DNA of 64,000 nt from Palaemon carinicauda (GCF_036898095.1 NC_090743.1:22635069-22699068); one strand, 5' to 3'. Numbered from the stretch's first letter, positions 1 to 11,835 are shown. Notes: a model not told the origin generated them from the letters alone. Numbers and translations: made by a program.

Positions 1-2
1 TA

Positions 3-1340
3 CCACTATATAAGGGTAAGGGAGATGTGCATGAGTGTTGTAATTCAAGAGGTATTAGTTTGTTGAGTGTAGTTGGAAAAGTGTATGGTAGAGTACTGAT
101 TAATAGGATTAAGGATAAAACAGAGAATGCAATCTTGGAAGTACAGGGTGGTTTTAGAAGAGGTAGGGGTTGTATGAATCAGATTTTTACAGTTAGGCAG
201 ATATGCGAGAAATATTTAGCAAAAGGTAAGGAGGTGTATGTTGCGTTTATGGATCTGGAGAAAGCATATGATAGAGTTGATAGGGAAGCAATGTGGGATG
301 TGATGAGGTTATATGGAGTTGGTGGAAGGTTGTTGCAAGCAGTGAAAAGTTTATACAAAGGTAGTAAAGCATGTGTTAGAATAGGAAATGAAGTGAGTGA
401 TTGGTTTCCGGTGAGAGTGGGGCTGAGACAGGGATGTGTGATGTCGCCGTGGTTGTTTAACTTGTATGTTGATGGAGTGGTGAGAGAGGTGAATGCTCGA
501 GTGCTTGGACGAGGATTAAAACTGGTAGGCGAGAATGACCATGAATGGGAGGTAAATCAGTTGCTGTTTGCGGATGATACTGTACTGGTAGCAGACACAG
601 AAGAGAAGCTTGACCGACTAGTGACAGAATTTGGAAGGGTGTGTGAGAGAAGGAAGTTGAGAGTTAATGTGGGTAAGAGTAAGGTTATGAGATGTACGAG
701 AAGGGAAGGTGGTGCAAGGTTGAATGTCATGTTGAATGGAGAGTTACTTGAGGAGGTGGATCAGTTTAAGTACTTGGGGTCTGTTGTTGCAGCAAATGGT
801 GGAGTGGAAGCAGATGTACGTCAGAGAGTGAATGAAGGTTGCAAAGTTTTGGGGGCAGTTAAGGGAGTAGTAAAAAATAGAGGGTTGGGCATGAATGTAA
901 AGAGAGTTCTATATGAGAAAGTGATTGTACCAACTGTGATGTATGGATCGGAGTCGTGGGGAATGAAAGTGATGGAGAGACAGAAATTGAATGTGTTTGA
1001 GATGAAGTGTCTGAGAAGTATGGCTGGTGTATCTCGAGTAGATAGGGTTAGGAACGAAGTGGTGAGAGAGAGAACGGGTGTAAGAAATGAGTTAGCGGCT
1101 AGAGTGGATATGAATGTGTTGAGGTGGTTTGGCCATGTTGAGAGAATGGAAAATGGTTGTCTGCTAAAGAAGGTGATGAATGCAAGAGTTGAGGGGAGAA
1201 GTACAAGAGGAAGGCCGAGGTTTGGGTGGATGGATGGTGTGAAGAAAGCTCTGGGTGATAGGAGGATAGATGTGAGAGAGGCAAGAGAGCGTGCTAGAAA
1301 TAGGAATGAATGGCGAGCGATTGTGACGCAGTTCCAGTAG
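3..1340 (+). CDS. LINE reverse transcriptase, C-terminal part (5' cut by window edge)
   Basis: The frame is open from the first bases, so the protein continues left of the window and the first methionine at 27 is not a real start. It reads as the palm, thumb and C-terminal part of a non-LTR retrotransposon polymerase. Visible motifs are FMDLEKAYDRVD (first catalytic Asp), GLRQGCVMSPWLFNLY, and FADD in LLFADDTVL (catalytic pair). Near the end comes LRWFGHVERM followed by GRPRFGWMDGVKKAL, typical of the C-terminus of many arthropod LINEs. No frameshift or stop is visible over about 445 codons, so the copy is young or conserved. The clade (RTE-like versus another) cannot be settled by eye. It lies in the sense direction upstream of the first SUZ12 exon in the window, presumably in an intron. 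Confidence 0.88.
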   Translation, partial: PLYKGKGDVHECCNSRGISLLSVVGKVYGRVLINRIKDKTENAILEVQGGFRRGRGCMNQIFTVRQICEKYLAKGKEVYVAFMDLEKAYDRVDREAMWDVMRLYGVGGRLLQAVKSLYKGSKACVRIGNEVSDWFPVRVGLRQGCVMSPWLFNLYVDGVVREVNARVLGRGLKLVGENDHEWEVNQLLFADDTVLVADTEEKLDRLVTEFGRVCERRKLRVNVGKSKVMRCTRREGGARLNVMLNGELLEEVDQFKYLGSVVAANGGVEADVRQRVNEGCKVLGAVKGVVKNRGLGMNVKRVLYEKVIVPTVMYGSESWGMKVMERQKLNVFEMKCLRSMAGVSRVDRVRNEVVRERTGVRNELAARVDMNVLRWFGHVERMENGCLLKKVMNARVEGRSTRGRPRFGWMDGVKKALGDRRIDVREARERARNRNEWRAIVTQFQ

Positions 1341-1600
1341 GCCCTGCTGCTTCCTCCGGGGCCTTAGATGACCGCGGAGGTAGCAGCAGTAGGGGAGTCA
1401 GCATTATGAAGCTTCATCTGTGGTGGAAATGTGGGAGGTTGGGCTGTGGCACCCTAGCAGTACCAGCTGAACTCGGTTGAGTCCCTGATTAGGCTGAAGG
1501 AACATAGAGAGTAGAGGTCCCCTTTTTGTTTTGTTTCATTGTTGGTGTCGGCTACCCCCCAAAATTGGGGGAAGTGCCTTGGTATATAGATAGATAAGCG
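1341..1600 (+). mobile_element. LINE 3' UTR and short tandem tail
   Basis: The sequence follows the LINE stop codon directly and ends in a short TAGATAGATA tail, a common end for this kind of LINE. A stretch reading 'agcagtaccagctgaactcgg' and 'gtcggctacccccc' recurs in diverged form at 36661-36792. That supports it being the 3' UTR of the same or a related element rather than unique DNA. Confidence 0.7.
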
Positions 1601-1668
1601 TTGATATTTAGCGGGGGACCAAATTGAATGCATGGCAGATGCTGCCCGGACACAGCGATCCGTGCTGA

Positions 1669-1741
<73 letters not shown>

Positions 1742-1763
1742 AATATATATGTATGTATATATT

Positions 1764-1811
<48 letters not shown>
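1669..1811. repeat. (AT)n microsatellite
   Basis: Almost pure TA dinucleotide in two blocks separated by about 30 bases. Apparent reading frames encoding Ile-Tyr runs across it are a by-product of the repeat. Confidence 0.95.
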
Positions 1812-2862
<1,051 letters not shown>

Positions 2863-2935
2863 ATTTTTATTTCAAACTTTAAAAATTATCTGTATACTAA
2901 CGAATATGAATGTTCTTATCTTTAATATCAAACAA

Positions 2936-3600
2936 ATTTTATTGCCTCATAAATTGCGTTTTATGACATCAAAAGAAGAGTTGGTTGAAAAAGTATTTTC
3001 CAATATTCAAACCATTTACAAGAATCCCCGTTGGCTGAGTAAACCAGCAATTTATGCAGCTAAGAACAAAGCCATCCATGAACTGACAATATAATTCAGT
3101 CCAACATTCAAAGTGATGCAGTCGCGTACAAGTCCGTTGACACTTTTGATGCGGGGGAAGCAGATAATTATCCTACAGAATTTTAGTATTCACTTGATTT
3201 GCCTAGCATTCCATGGGACGTGCTGAATTGAGGCCAATTGCTTGGCAATTAGCATGTTTTGTAATATCAACCAGCTAGTTTTGCAACAGCACACGACTTG
3301 CAGGAAAAGAATTAATGACTAACATTGTAAAAGAACCTTTCATAGGTGAAGATAGCCTCATTCCTATGATTCCAACGGATATACTCTCTTAATTTTACAG
3401 ATTTTAATTCCCAGTTCAATTGGTGTTTGCAATCACCATGAACAAAGCTCAGAGCCAGTTATTAGATATTGATTACTTCTCAATTGGACAATATTATATT
3501 TTGTGTGTTCTAGAGTTGGGAAACCAGACAATCCCTATATCTGCACAGACAATGTAACAACCAAAAATATCGTCTACCCACAAACATTTTGAAGTTAAAC
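2936..3600 (+). pseudogene. Decayed Helitron Pif1-like helicase, C-terminal part
   Basis: Pieces of a Helitron-type Pif1 helicase appear in order but in shifting frames. They are [12 protein letters not shown] and [18 protein letters not shown] (2960-3090), SDAVAYKSVDTFD (3108-3155), YSLDLPSIPWDVL (3190-3226), LVFAITMNKAQSQ (3420-3458; helicase motif with the Lys-Ala-Gln signature), SRVGKPDN (about 3511-3535) and TTKNIVYPQ (3560-3590). A stop interrupts at 3166-3168, another ends the 3190 segment, and at least two frameshifts are needed. No Rep/HUH domain or Helitron end is visible, so only the helicase tail survives. It lies just downstream of the long (AT)n tract, which may mark an old breakpoint. 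Confidence 0.75.
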
Positions 3601-3672
3601 ATATGCTCTTTCTCTTTTCTTTCTTTTTTTATTTAAGAAGACTGAGCCATATCAAAGTGTAGCTGGGTATAG

Positions 3673-3673
<1 letters not shown>

Positions 3674-3726
<53 letters not shown>

Positions 3727-3729
3727 TTA

Positions 3730-3786
<57 letters not shown>

Positions 3787-3789
3787 TTA

Positions 3790-3858
<69 letters not shown>

Positions 3859-3899
3859 ATAATGTATATATATATATATATAATGTATATATATATATA

Positions 3900-3986
<87 letters not shown>
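3674..3986. repeat. (AT)n microsatellite
   Basis: TA dinucleotide tract with internal TTTATTTATATTTATA and TAATGTATA interruptions that are themselves repeated (3721-3740 and 3781-3800). Confidence 0.95.
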
Positions 3987-3990
<4 letters not shown>

Positions 3991-4301
3991 GTATTGTAGA
4001 TTTCTTTTAAAGGAATAGGGAGGGTTCTTAGAGGAAGCTACAATACTTCAGTCATTTAGAAAAACCAGGAAAGTTTAAGTGTGCTAATGAAGATTTGAAC
4101 CGGATGCAAATTCAGGGTGAAAGTTCATTATGCAATTTTATTTTGCCTGTTGCAATTACGGTTGGTGAGTGAGAAAGCAGTTTGCCTTTGCCTCATAATC
4201 CCCATTAATTTCTGTTGCCAATCAGTGGTTACCACATGAACTGTGAAGTTGAAATTACTGTACTATTAATTAAGTGAGCATTCTTATTAATTTAATATTT
4301 G
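3987..4301. other. Unassigned intronic DNA
   Basis: Short unique-looking stretch between the microsatellite and the left edge of the DIRS element. Nothing recognised. Confidence 0.5.
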
Positions 4302-4321
4302 TTTTTCAATATTTAACTTAG

Positions 4322-4472
4322 CCGGTGATTATATAGCTGCAACTCTGTTGCTCGACAGACAACTCTACGGAAAAACTCGCCAGCGATCGCTACACAGGTT
4401 GCGGGTGTGCCCAACAGCGCCATCTGTCGACCAGATACCCAGCTCTCATGTAAACAAAGACTCAATTTTCTC
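4322..4472 (+). repeat. DIRS-A left inverted terminal repeat
   Basis: The 151 bases are an exact reverse complement of 10588-10738 when compared base by base. Confidence 0.95.
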
Positions 4473-5689
4473 TCTGTCGACGTGTCGACAAGACGTACTT
4501 TACTCGCTGTTGCTAAACTGGAGTTTTTCACATCTATTTGGTGAAGTACTATATTCTAGTTTTGAGCTTTCGCAATGCAGGTGTTTTATCTTCATCTTAA
4601 ATCTTGAACTCGTTTTGGATAGATTTAATTATGGTGACAAAGAGAGTATGGACTTTCTTTCACTTTTAAATGGCCGACCCTTCCCTTAGACGGAAGTGTG
4701 TTTAGGCTTTTAGTAATTATCTTATCACGTTATAAATTATTTATAGATTTTCCTCTCTATATTTTATATCTCTCCGCCTTTATTAGGCCTCTTCGATTAA
4801 CTTTCCATTTATTATAAACATATAAAAATAAATTTTAATGTTTTGTTTATATGCGACCTTTCCTGAGAGTAGGCGGTCCTAACTTGGAAACCGAAGTTAA
4901 TCAACGTTGAGCCCTTTATATCGTAATTAGCTTTTAAAGAGCTAAGGATTTAAAACTTTTTAAATGTAATATTTTATGAAAGAATTTCTTTGATAGTCTT
5001 CGTACTGTTTTCAAAGATGAACTAACGTTTAGTTTATTTATGCTACGCAGTTGTTGACGTTCAGGACGTTCAACATGCGCTCTATCGTTACGATAGAGAG
5101 AGAGTGTATCACGGTTTCACTTTGCAGTAAGAGTAAATCGATTCTAACCTTTTGTTCATTCTTTCTTAGCTTAAATGTTTTAAATTCTATTTTAAAGGAA
5201 CTTTTTATTTGAAAAACCTTTCAGTTTTTTCCTTTAGTCAAATAACATGTTTTTTTGACGAAATATAATTTGGCTCTTCTCTTAGGTGCGAAATCAAGAG
5301 AGAAAGAGAGAGAGAGATAGAGACGGAGGGAGAGAGAGGAGAGAAAACGTTCCGTTCAAGCGGGTAACGTTGTTCTCGAGTTACTCTCGTCCCTAGTCTC
5401 TGTACGGGGAGGAAGGATAAAACGTTTTTAGTTTTTTATTCTCGTCCCCAGGCTATGTGCGGTGAGAGATTGAAACGTAGTTTATATGAACTAGTGTTTA
5501 GTCTCTTTCCCAGCCACTGATTTTTTTATCTTAAAATATGTTTTCTGTTTTATGCTGGTATTAATGAGCTTGCATTATACGACTGATTTCGCAATTACTA
5601 CCGTTTAATGAAGGGTAGAATTGCGTGTTTCAGGTAGAAATCAGTGAAATAAGTGCAAAACAGAAAATCGAAGTGATAAAGTGATATGC
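4473..5689 (+). other. DIRS-A 5' leader
   Basis: Sequence between the left terminal repeat and the first recognisable gag segment. It has no credible reading frame. It includes a GA-rich patch at about 5297-5345. By comparison with copy B, whose gag starts 215 bp inside its terminal repeat, this leader is long and the 5' part of gag is missing. Confidence 0.6.
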
Positions 5690-7925
5690 GCAAAGTGTTA
5701 CAGTGTTGCGTCCGAGGGTTCGTCTGTTCGTGCCTGTCGTTCACCTAGTCCGGGACCTCTTGCATGCTCCCAAGTCCAGGGGAGAAGTAATGTCAAACGA
5801 CTTATGGGTTCGAGAGGCCTTGATCAACGAACAGACGTTTCCCTCTATGGTATCGGGTGTATCTTACCAAGATCTCCCCTACCATAAGACGAGAGAGACG
5901 TTGTTTCTCCTCGTCATCCGAAGGCTTTTCGCATAAGAAACCTGTCACAAGGTTTCGAAGCCCTTAAGCAAAAGTCAGTCCTTTCAGGACAGGTCCAGCG
6001 TCCTGGTTACAGCCATTAGGACAGCTCTGACCCTATGCAGTCATCGGATAACTGCTCGCTGCCTAACAAAAGCGTAACACAGACTCCGAGAGTCTTTTTT
6101 TGTTGGCAAAGTGTTGCGGTCACAGGCGTTACCCTCGTCTCTTACCACAACCATTTCCGTTGATCCTTAATGGGTTGTATGGCAAGACATGCAGTATATG
6201 CTTGCCTCCCTTATGGAAGACTATTCTGCCGATTAGTCCGTTGAGTCTAGCCGTTTATCTCATCGATATCCTGGCTTTCAGCCAACCTAACGTTCCTTTG
6301 TGCTTACTGTTGACGTTGGCGTAGCTAAGTCACGTCACTCAGGTTGTTTAGAACCACACTCGATGCGGTCTCGTGTGGTTTTTCAGCCGCATTTGGACGT
6401 TAGGCCACTTGCTGATGCTCCTGTTGACGTTCAAGACGTTCACTAACAATCGGAGTTGACTTGTTTTGACGCTGTGCGTCAACCTCCGCATTCTAGAGTT
6501 GTTTTGACTGCTCAGTCTAGGCAGTCAAAGCAGTCTCGAGTGGACGCTGTGCGTCCTCACGCACCTGTTGTGGTTAACAGTTCAGTTGTTGACAGTTCAC
6601 AGACTGTCAAGCAGTTACATGACGTTGCGTTCTGGTCCGCTACTAATGCACCAGTGAGTGTGGACTCTGCTTGTAAAGCATTGCCACCACGGTAGTTCTC
6701 TCCCTTGCTTGAGACTCAGCTTTTTTCGGACAAGGTTCCTGTAGATGAGGAAGTTGCTGTTCCCCCTCCTACTGATATTCCCTTGAGGACTCTGTCAGAT
6801 GGGGAGGAGCCTAAAGCTGCTTAGCCCCCTATGGACTTTAATTAAATCATGGTGATTTTTTTTAAGGATCTTTGTCCGGATCTTTTTGTAACTGCTGCTC
6901 CTCGTTCGCCTAAACGTCAGAGCTTACACTAGGCCTAGCTACTTCGAAGCCGTTGTTTTTAAGCTAGTGCTCTCTCGCTCTCCTAGAGAGCTTTACGTTG
7001 GCTAGGCGACTGGTTTTTCACCAGGAGGAGTTTGGGGGATACAGCCTTTGCTTTCCCTTCTTTTAAACTGGCTTATAGAGCGAGAGTCTGATATGATACG
7101 AGAGAAGTTCTCGGCTTGGGAGTTCATGCCTCTGCCCAGATAGACTTCTCAAATCTCGTAGACTCTCCCTGGCGCCTGGCCAGGAGACGCTCCAAGTTTT
7201 TTACAGGTCAACTTCACAGCTGTTTTAGAGCCTTTGAAGTTTTGCTGTACAATTATGTTATGCATAAACAAGGCTTTCAGGGATGGAAAGCGGTACCGCC
7301 TCAGTCGCTAACCCCGTCTGTGGCCGCACCTGCTCCCGTAGACCCTAAATGGGCTTTGCTGCAAGACATGCAGTCCAAGCTTGCGTTCTTGATAGAGGAC
7401 TTTAATGCGGAGAAGGTTGCTACCGAACCTTCTGGCCAACAACCTTCCAACCGGTCGGTTGTGCGCCCTGTTGACGCTGAGGTAACCTACTCGCGTCTGC
7501 CAGTTGAGGTGGTTCCTCCACCGATGCGACCCAGTGTGGGTTGCCAGCCGCACGTTGTCGTTAAGCGACGCTCGGAGGTGGTTGTTGACGTTCAGGACGT
7601 TCAACAACCAGCAGAGGTGACTTGTTTTGACGCAGTGCGTCAACCTCAGCAACCCGGTAGGGTGTTGACTGCACAACCCAGACGGTCTAGACAGTCTCGG
7701 GTTGACGCTGTGCTTCCTCGCGCACCCATGGTTGTTGACAGTTCACAGACTGTGCAGCAGTTCCATGATGTTGCGTCCGGCTCCGTCACGCATGCACCAG
7801 TGCGACCGGACTCAGCGAGCCAGACGTTGCCCACTCCGTTGCCGTTTCCTCATCAGTTTTCGGATGAGGAACCCTCTGATGAGGACGTTGCTGAACAACA
7901 AGACGATCAGCCCCCAGAATAGATC
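5690..7925 (+). pseudogene. DIRS-A gag, broken and rearranged
   Basis: Homology to copy B gag begins at about 5700: ACRSPSPGPL then GRSNVKRL, against SCRSPSLRPL and GRSNVERL in B. The N-terminal Cys motif region of B is therefore absent. Order along A is gag middle (5700-6830), gag C-terminal core (about 6890-7245, including LVLSRSPREL and SNLVDSPWRL and ending FRAFEV), then gag middle again (about 7290-7922, starting at VDPKWALLQDMQSKL). The two middle segments are diverged copies of each other (see 6140-6165 against 7327-7365, and 6421-6700 against 7576-7830). Many stops and frameshifts interrupt the first copy. The last segment is open from 7116 to 7922. The block looks like a recombinant of two gag genes. 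Confidence 0.75.
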
Positions 7926-8945
7926 AAGCCCTGCTATCCATCCAGAAGATGCTGCAGAAGGAACGCTGCTCAGTCAGGCTGTGGATGAGTCTGGTAGGGA
8001 CGCTGTTATCCGTAGAACAATTTGTGTCACTAGGAAGACTACTCCTCCGTCCTCTCCATACCATCTAGCTTTTCTCTGGAAAAAGGACAAGACGCTAGAA
8101 GCGGTCTCGATCCCGGTTCCGAAAAGATAAAGTCTTGTCTGACTTGGTGGAAGGACAATATCAACCTAAGAGAGGGTCTTCCCCTGGCTGTTCAGACTCC
8201 CAACCACGTTCTCTTCTCGGACGCATCGGACGTGGGCTGGGGCGCGACACTAGACGGTCGGGAATGCTCAGGACTGTGGAACTCGAGTCAGAGGAGCATG
8301 CATATCAACAGCAAGGAGCTGTTGGCAGTACATCTGGCCTTGAAAAGCTTCAAGTCTCTCCTTCGAGGCAAAGTGGTGGAAGTTAACTCTGACAACACCA
8401 CGGCCTTGGCGTACATCTCCAAACAAGGAGGTACCCACTCACTGACGTTGTACGAGATCGCAAGGGACCTGCTCATCTGGTCAAAAGGTCAAGACATCTC
8501 CCTAGTAACGAGGTTCATCCAAGGCGACTTGAACGTCATAGCAGATTGTCTCAGTCGGAAAGGGCAAGTAATTCCAACCGAATAGACCCTCCACAAGGAT
8601 GTGTGCAAGAGACTTTGGGCCACTTAGGGTAAACCATCCATAGATCTCTTTGCAACCTCGCTGACCAAGAGGCTTCCAATCTATTGCTCTCCAGTCCCGG
8701 ACCCAGCAGCAATACATATAGATGCTTTCCTCCTAGATTGGTCACATCTGGATCTCTACGCATTCCCACCGTTCAAGATTGTCAACAAGGTACTGCAGAA
8801 GTTCGCCTCTCACGAAGGGACAAGGTTGACGTTAGTTGCTTCCCTCTGGCCCGCGAGAGAATGGTTCACCGAGATACTTCGATGGTTAGTAGACGTTCCC
8901 AGTAGTCTTCCTCTAAGGGTAGACCTTCTACGTCAGCCACACGTA
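7926..8945 (+). pseudogene. DIRS-A pol remnant: RT thumb plus RNase H, no RT palm
   Basis: Immediately after the gag segment the sequence matches copy B pol only from the region after the RT catalytic core: ALLSIQKMLQKERCSVR and WMSLVGTLLS. The YLDD region is therefore gone. RNase H follows with SDASDVGWGATL, HINSKELLAVHLAL, VNSDNTTALAYI and a final Asp in NVIADCLSR, the four expected acidic positions. The frame is then broken by TAG at 8583 and TAG at 8625, both where copy B has Trp. Beyond these, DLFAT, YCSPVPDP, YAFPPFKI and WPAREWF match the post-RNase H region of B. This protein cannot reverse transcribe. Confidence 0.85.
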
Positions 8946-10054
8946 AAGAAGGTACTCCAAAGCCTCCACGCTCTTCGTCTGACTGCCTTCAGACTATCGA
9001 AAGACTCTCGAGAGCTAGAGGCTTTTCGAAGGAAGCAGCCAGTGCGATTGCTAGAGCAAGGAGAGCTTCTTCCATTAGAGTCTACCAATCGGAGTGAGAA
9101 GTCTTCCGAGACTGGTGCAAGTCAGTTTCTGTATCCTCGACCAGTACCTCTGTAGCTCAAATAGCTGTTTTTCTCTTATACCTGAGAAAAGGACGATCCC
9201 TTTCAGCTCCCACTATCAAGGGCTACAGAAGCATGTTGGCATCGGTCTTCCGGCATAGAGGCTTAGATCTTTCCAAACATAAAGATCTGCAAGGTCTCCT
9301 TAAGTCTTTTGAGACCACCAAGGAGCGTCGTTTGGCTACCCCTGGATGGAATTTAGACGTGGTACTAAGATTCTTCATGTCAGACAGGTTGGAGCCGTTA
9401 CAATCAGCCTCCCTGAAAGATCTCACTCTTAAGACTCTTTTCCTGGTATGCTTAGCCTCGGCTAAAAGAGTCAGTGAGATTCATGCCTTCAGCAAGAACA
9501 TCGGATTTTCGTCAGAAAAAGCCACTTGTTCGCTACAACTTGGTTTTCTAGCCAAAAATGAGCTGCCTTCTCGGCCTTGGCCTAAATCTTTCGATATCCC
9601 CAGCTTATCGGAGATCGTAGGCAATGAACTAGAAAGAGTCTTATGCCCTGTTAGAGCTCTTAAGTTCTATTTAAAGCGTACTAAACCTTTACGAGGCCAA
9701 TCTGAAGCTTTATGGTGTTCAGTTAAGAAACCATCCTTGCCTATGTCAAAGAATGCTTGGTCAGTCTTTATCAGATTGTTAATACGAGAAGCTCATTCAC
9801 ATCTGAGTGAGGAAGACCGAACTTTGCTTAAGGTGAAGACGCACGAAGTTAGAGCTGTAACAACTTCCGTGGCCTTTAAGCAAAATATATCTCTGCAAAG
9901 TATAATGGACGCAACCTATTGGAGAAGCAAATCAGTGTTCGCGTCATTTTACTTGAAAGATGTCCAGTCTCTTTACAAGAACTGCTACACACTGGGACCA
10001 TTCGTAGCAGTGAATGCAGTAGTGGGTGAGGGCTCAACCACTACAATTCCCTAA
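8946..10054 (+). pseudogene. DIRS-A tyrosine recombinase with one stop
   Basis: The frame runs from about 8946 to 10054 with a single TGA at 9095, where copy B has Trp (YQSKW). An N-terminal SAM-like segment (SRARGFSKEAASAIARARR) is followed by the catalytic domain. Catalytic candidates are Arg in ASAKRVSEIHAF, His and Arg in THEVRAVTTSVAF, and Tyr in FASFYLKDV. From the methionine at 9233 to the stop is 273 residues without interruption. Only the single stop and the overlap with pol separate it from the intact copy in B, so its loss of function appears recent. It could in principle be rescued by readthrough, but I have no evidence for that. Confidence 0.85.
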
Positions 10055-10449
10055 TTCCTTATCCTTTTAATCTGTCTCTTGAAGTGTTGTTTTTTTATGG
10101 GTTGTCCGGAAGGCTAAGAAGCCTTTCGCATCCTGGTTGATTTGGCGGGTGGTCAAAGTCATTTCTTGAGAGTGCCTAGATTAGGGGTTTGATGAGGTCC
10201 TGTTGTATGGGTTGCAACCCTTGATACTTCAGATCCTAGGGGTCGATCAGCATCCTAAGAGGATCGCGAGGCTCCGTAAGGAAGACGTACTTAAAAGGCA
10301 GAGTAATTGTTCAAGTCGACTTCCTTACCAGGTACCTATTTATTTTGTTTTTGTTATTTTGATAACTTCTAAAATGAAATAAAAAACTCTTAGCTCATAA
10401 AAGTGTAAACATATATTACTGGTCTCTACCCACCATCCTGGGTGTGAAT

Positions 10450-10540
10450 CAGCTATATAATCACCGGCTAAGTTAAATATTGAAAAATTTTATTTTGATT
10501 ATAAAATAAATTTTTGAATATACTTACCCGGTGATTATAA
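10450..10540. repeat. DIRS-A internal complementary region
   Basis: The first half is the reverse complement of the left outer end of the element (4302-4335). The second half is the reverse complement of the right outer end (about 10727-10776). The two halves are joined head to head. This is the DIRS signature thought to template completion of the ends and circle formation. Confidence 0.88.
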
Positions 10541-10587
10541 ATTAAATGACCCTCCCTTCCTCCCCAATAGAGACACAGTGGGACGAG

Positions 10588-10738
10588 GAGAAAATTGAGT
10601 CTTTGTTTACATGAGAGCTGGGTATCTGGTCGACAGATGGCGCTGTTGGGCACACCCGCAACCTGTGTAGCGATCGCTGGCGAGTTTTTCCGTAGAGTTG
10701 TCTGTCGAGCAACAGAGTTGCAGCTATATAATCACCGG
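10588..10738 (-). repeat. DIRS-A right inverted terminal repeat
   Basis: Exact reverse complement of 4322-4472. It is followed by GTAAGT at 10739, which matches the splice donor consensus on the sense strand of SUZ12. Confidence 0.95.
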
Positions 10739-10925
10739 GTAAGTATATTCAAAAATTTATTTTATAATCAAAATAACATATTTATTTGTTATTTCTTTGA
10801 TTATAATCATTTGAGTTCCCCATGTGAGGACATAACATATATTTGTCATTTCTTGTTATTGTGATAGAAAATTGAGTTGCACTTTAAGGTAGGCTCAGTT
10901 ATTTACAATATTTCTTATTTTTCAG

Positions 10926-11024
10926 CCAATATTTTTACAACGTACACTATACTACATGCGGGGGCGGATGAGCAGAAGTCATAAAAATCGTATGTCTTTC
11001 AAATTAGATTATCTTTTAGATAAG
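10926..11024 (+). CDS. Suz12: SUZ12 exon, N-terminal PIFL/RTL segment
   Basis: SUZ12 is the PRC2 core subunit that holds together EZH2, EED and RBBP4 in the nucleus. Translation in phase 0 gives 33 codons beginning PIFLQRTLYYM and ending FKLDYLLDK. This matches the conserved vertebrate SUZ12 segment that begins APIFLHRTLTYM, near the N-terminal end of the protein. The exon is bounded by a pyrimidine tract and CAG at 10923-10925 and a consensus donor GTAAGT at 11025. Both ends are phase 0. It is the first SUZ12 exon I can find here, so the exon(s) upstream of it (human ELFLQAFEKPTQIYRFL region) must lie left of the window or be hidden from me. DIRS-A ends only 149 bp upstream, leaving a very short stretch of original intron for branch point and acceptor signals. 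Confidence 0.9.
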
Positions 11025-11835
11025 GTAAGTATTCCAGGTGTCTTTCGAATTTTTGTTTTGAACTTCAAAGAACCAGATTTTATGAAGATCCGGAAGCATT
11101 TTTAGAAAATGTAGAAACCAGAGATAACTAAGAGGAAACAGAATAAGGAAAACTAATTTATGAAGCCAAACTTTAGTGAACTTCAGTACAGATTTCCTAC
11201 AGTATTTTTATTTCATTTAGAATTTTAAGAGTAAACATAAAATTTCGTTGAAAACACTTTAATACAGTAGGTAAGAAGAGTACAGTAAATAAAAACACAT
11301 CCGACAGCAAACAGTGATATATCTAAGTGCACATATAAAGAAAGTTTACATAGGATTTAGGTAGAAATTTAGTTTATAAATTTATCTGTAAGGCTTTTAT
11401 GTTTTCTTTTGAGTGTGATTTTTAAAGCAGATAAAGAGAACTTTAGCATTGAATTTGATTTTATTTTAAATATTTTGAAATATTTTTAGTATTTACAAAT
11501 ACAGTACCATTCAAATGGTATAAATCTTTTAGTCTAGGAACATGTTGGTGTTTTGATTGATTTTTTTAATCAGATTAAGATAAGTTCTGTATTAAGCTTT
11601 ACCAAACATATGGTGAGGGTTTTAATAGTGTTAAATACTTTTAGTATAAGCAGTTAAGATAAGGTCAAGTAAAATATTGTAAGATAAAGACTAGTAAAAG
11701 GTAAGTATTATTTATTTTTCAGACTTAATGGAATGTGTTATTAGCTGGGCTAGAATTTCATTTCATCAATGTACACATTCCCACTCAATTTAGAGTGCTG
11801 GGTGGCTTAAAATGCTCCAGTGCTTTTCTCTTTAA
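11025..11835. other. SUZ12 intron, nothing recognised
   Basis: AT-rich intronic sequence between the exon donor and the TTAA-flanked MITE. No coding or repeat signature seen. Confidence 0.7.

Larger units (their letters stand above)
4302..10776 (+). mobile_element. DIRS retrotransposon copy A, non-autonomous, recently inserted
   Basis: A complete DIRS-type element of about 6.5 kb. It has inverted terminal repeats (4322-4472 and 10588-10738, identical over 151 bp), an internal complementary region just inside the right repeat (10450-10540), and gag, RNase H and tyrosine recombinase remnants in the + direction. DIRS elements use a tyrosine recombinase in place of a DDE integrase and make no target duplication; I see none. 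The RT palm is missing, gag is rearranged, and pol and the recombinase carry stops. The terminal repeats are nevertheless identical, which implies recent movement by proteins supplied in trans. The right edge lies only 150 bp upstream of a SUZ12 exon. The ends resemble those of copy B, so A and B belong to one family group. Confidence 0.9.

Noticed and set aside
4313..4531. Minus-strand frame of 72 codons, repeated as a + strand frame at 10595-10864
   Set aside because: Both are readings of the DIRS-A inverted terminal repeat. The shared peptide reflects repeat identity, not a gene.
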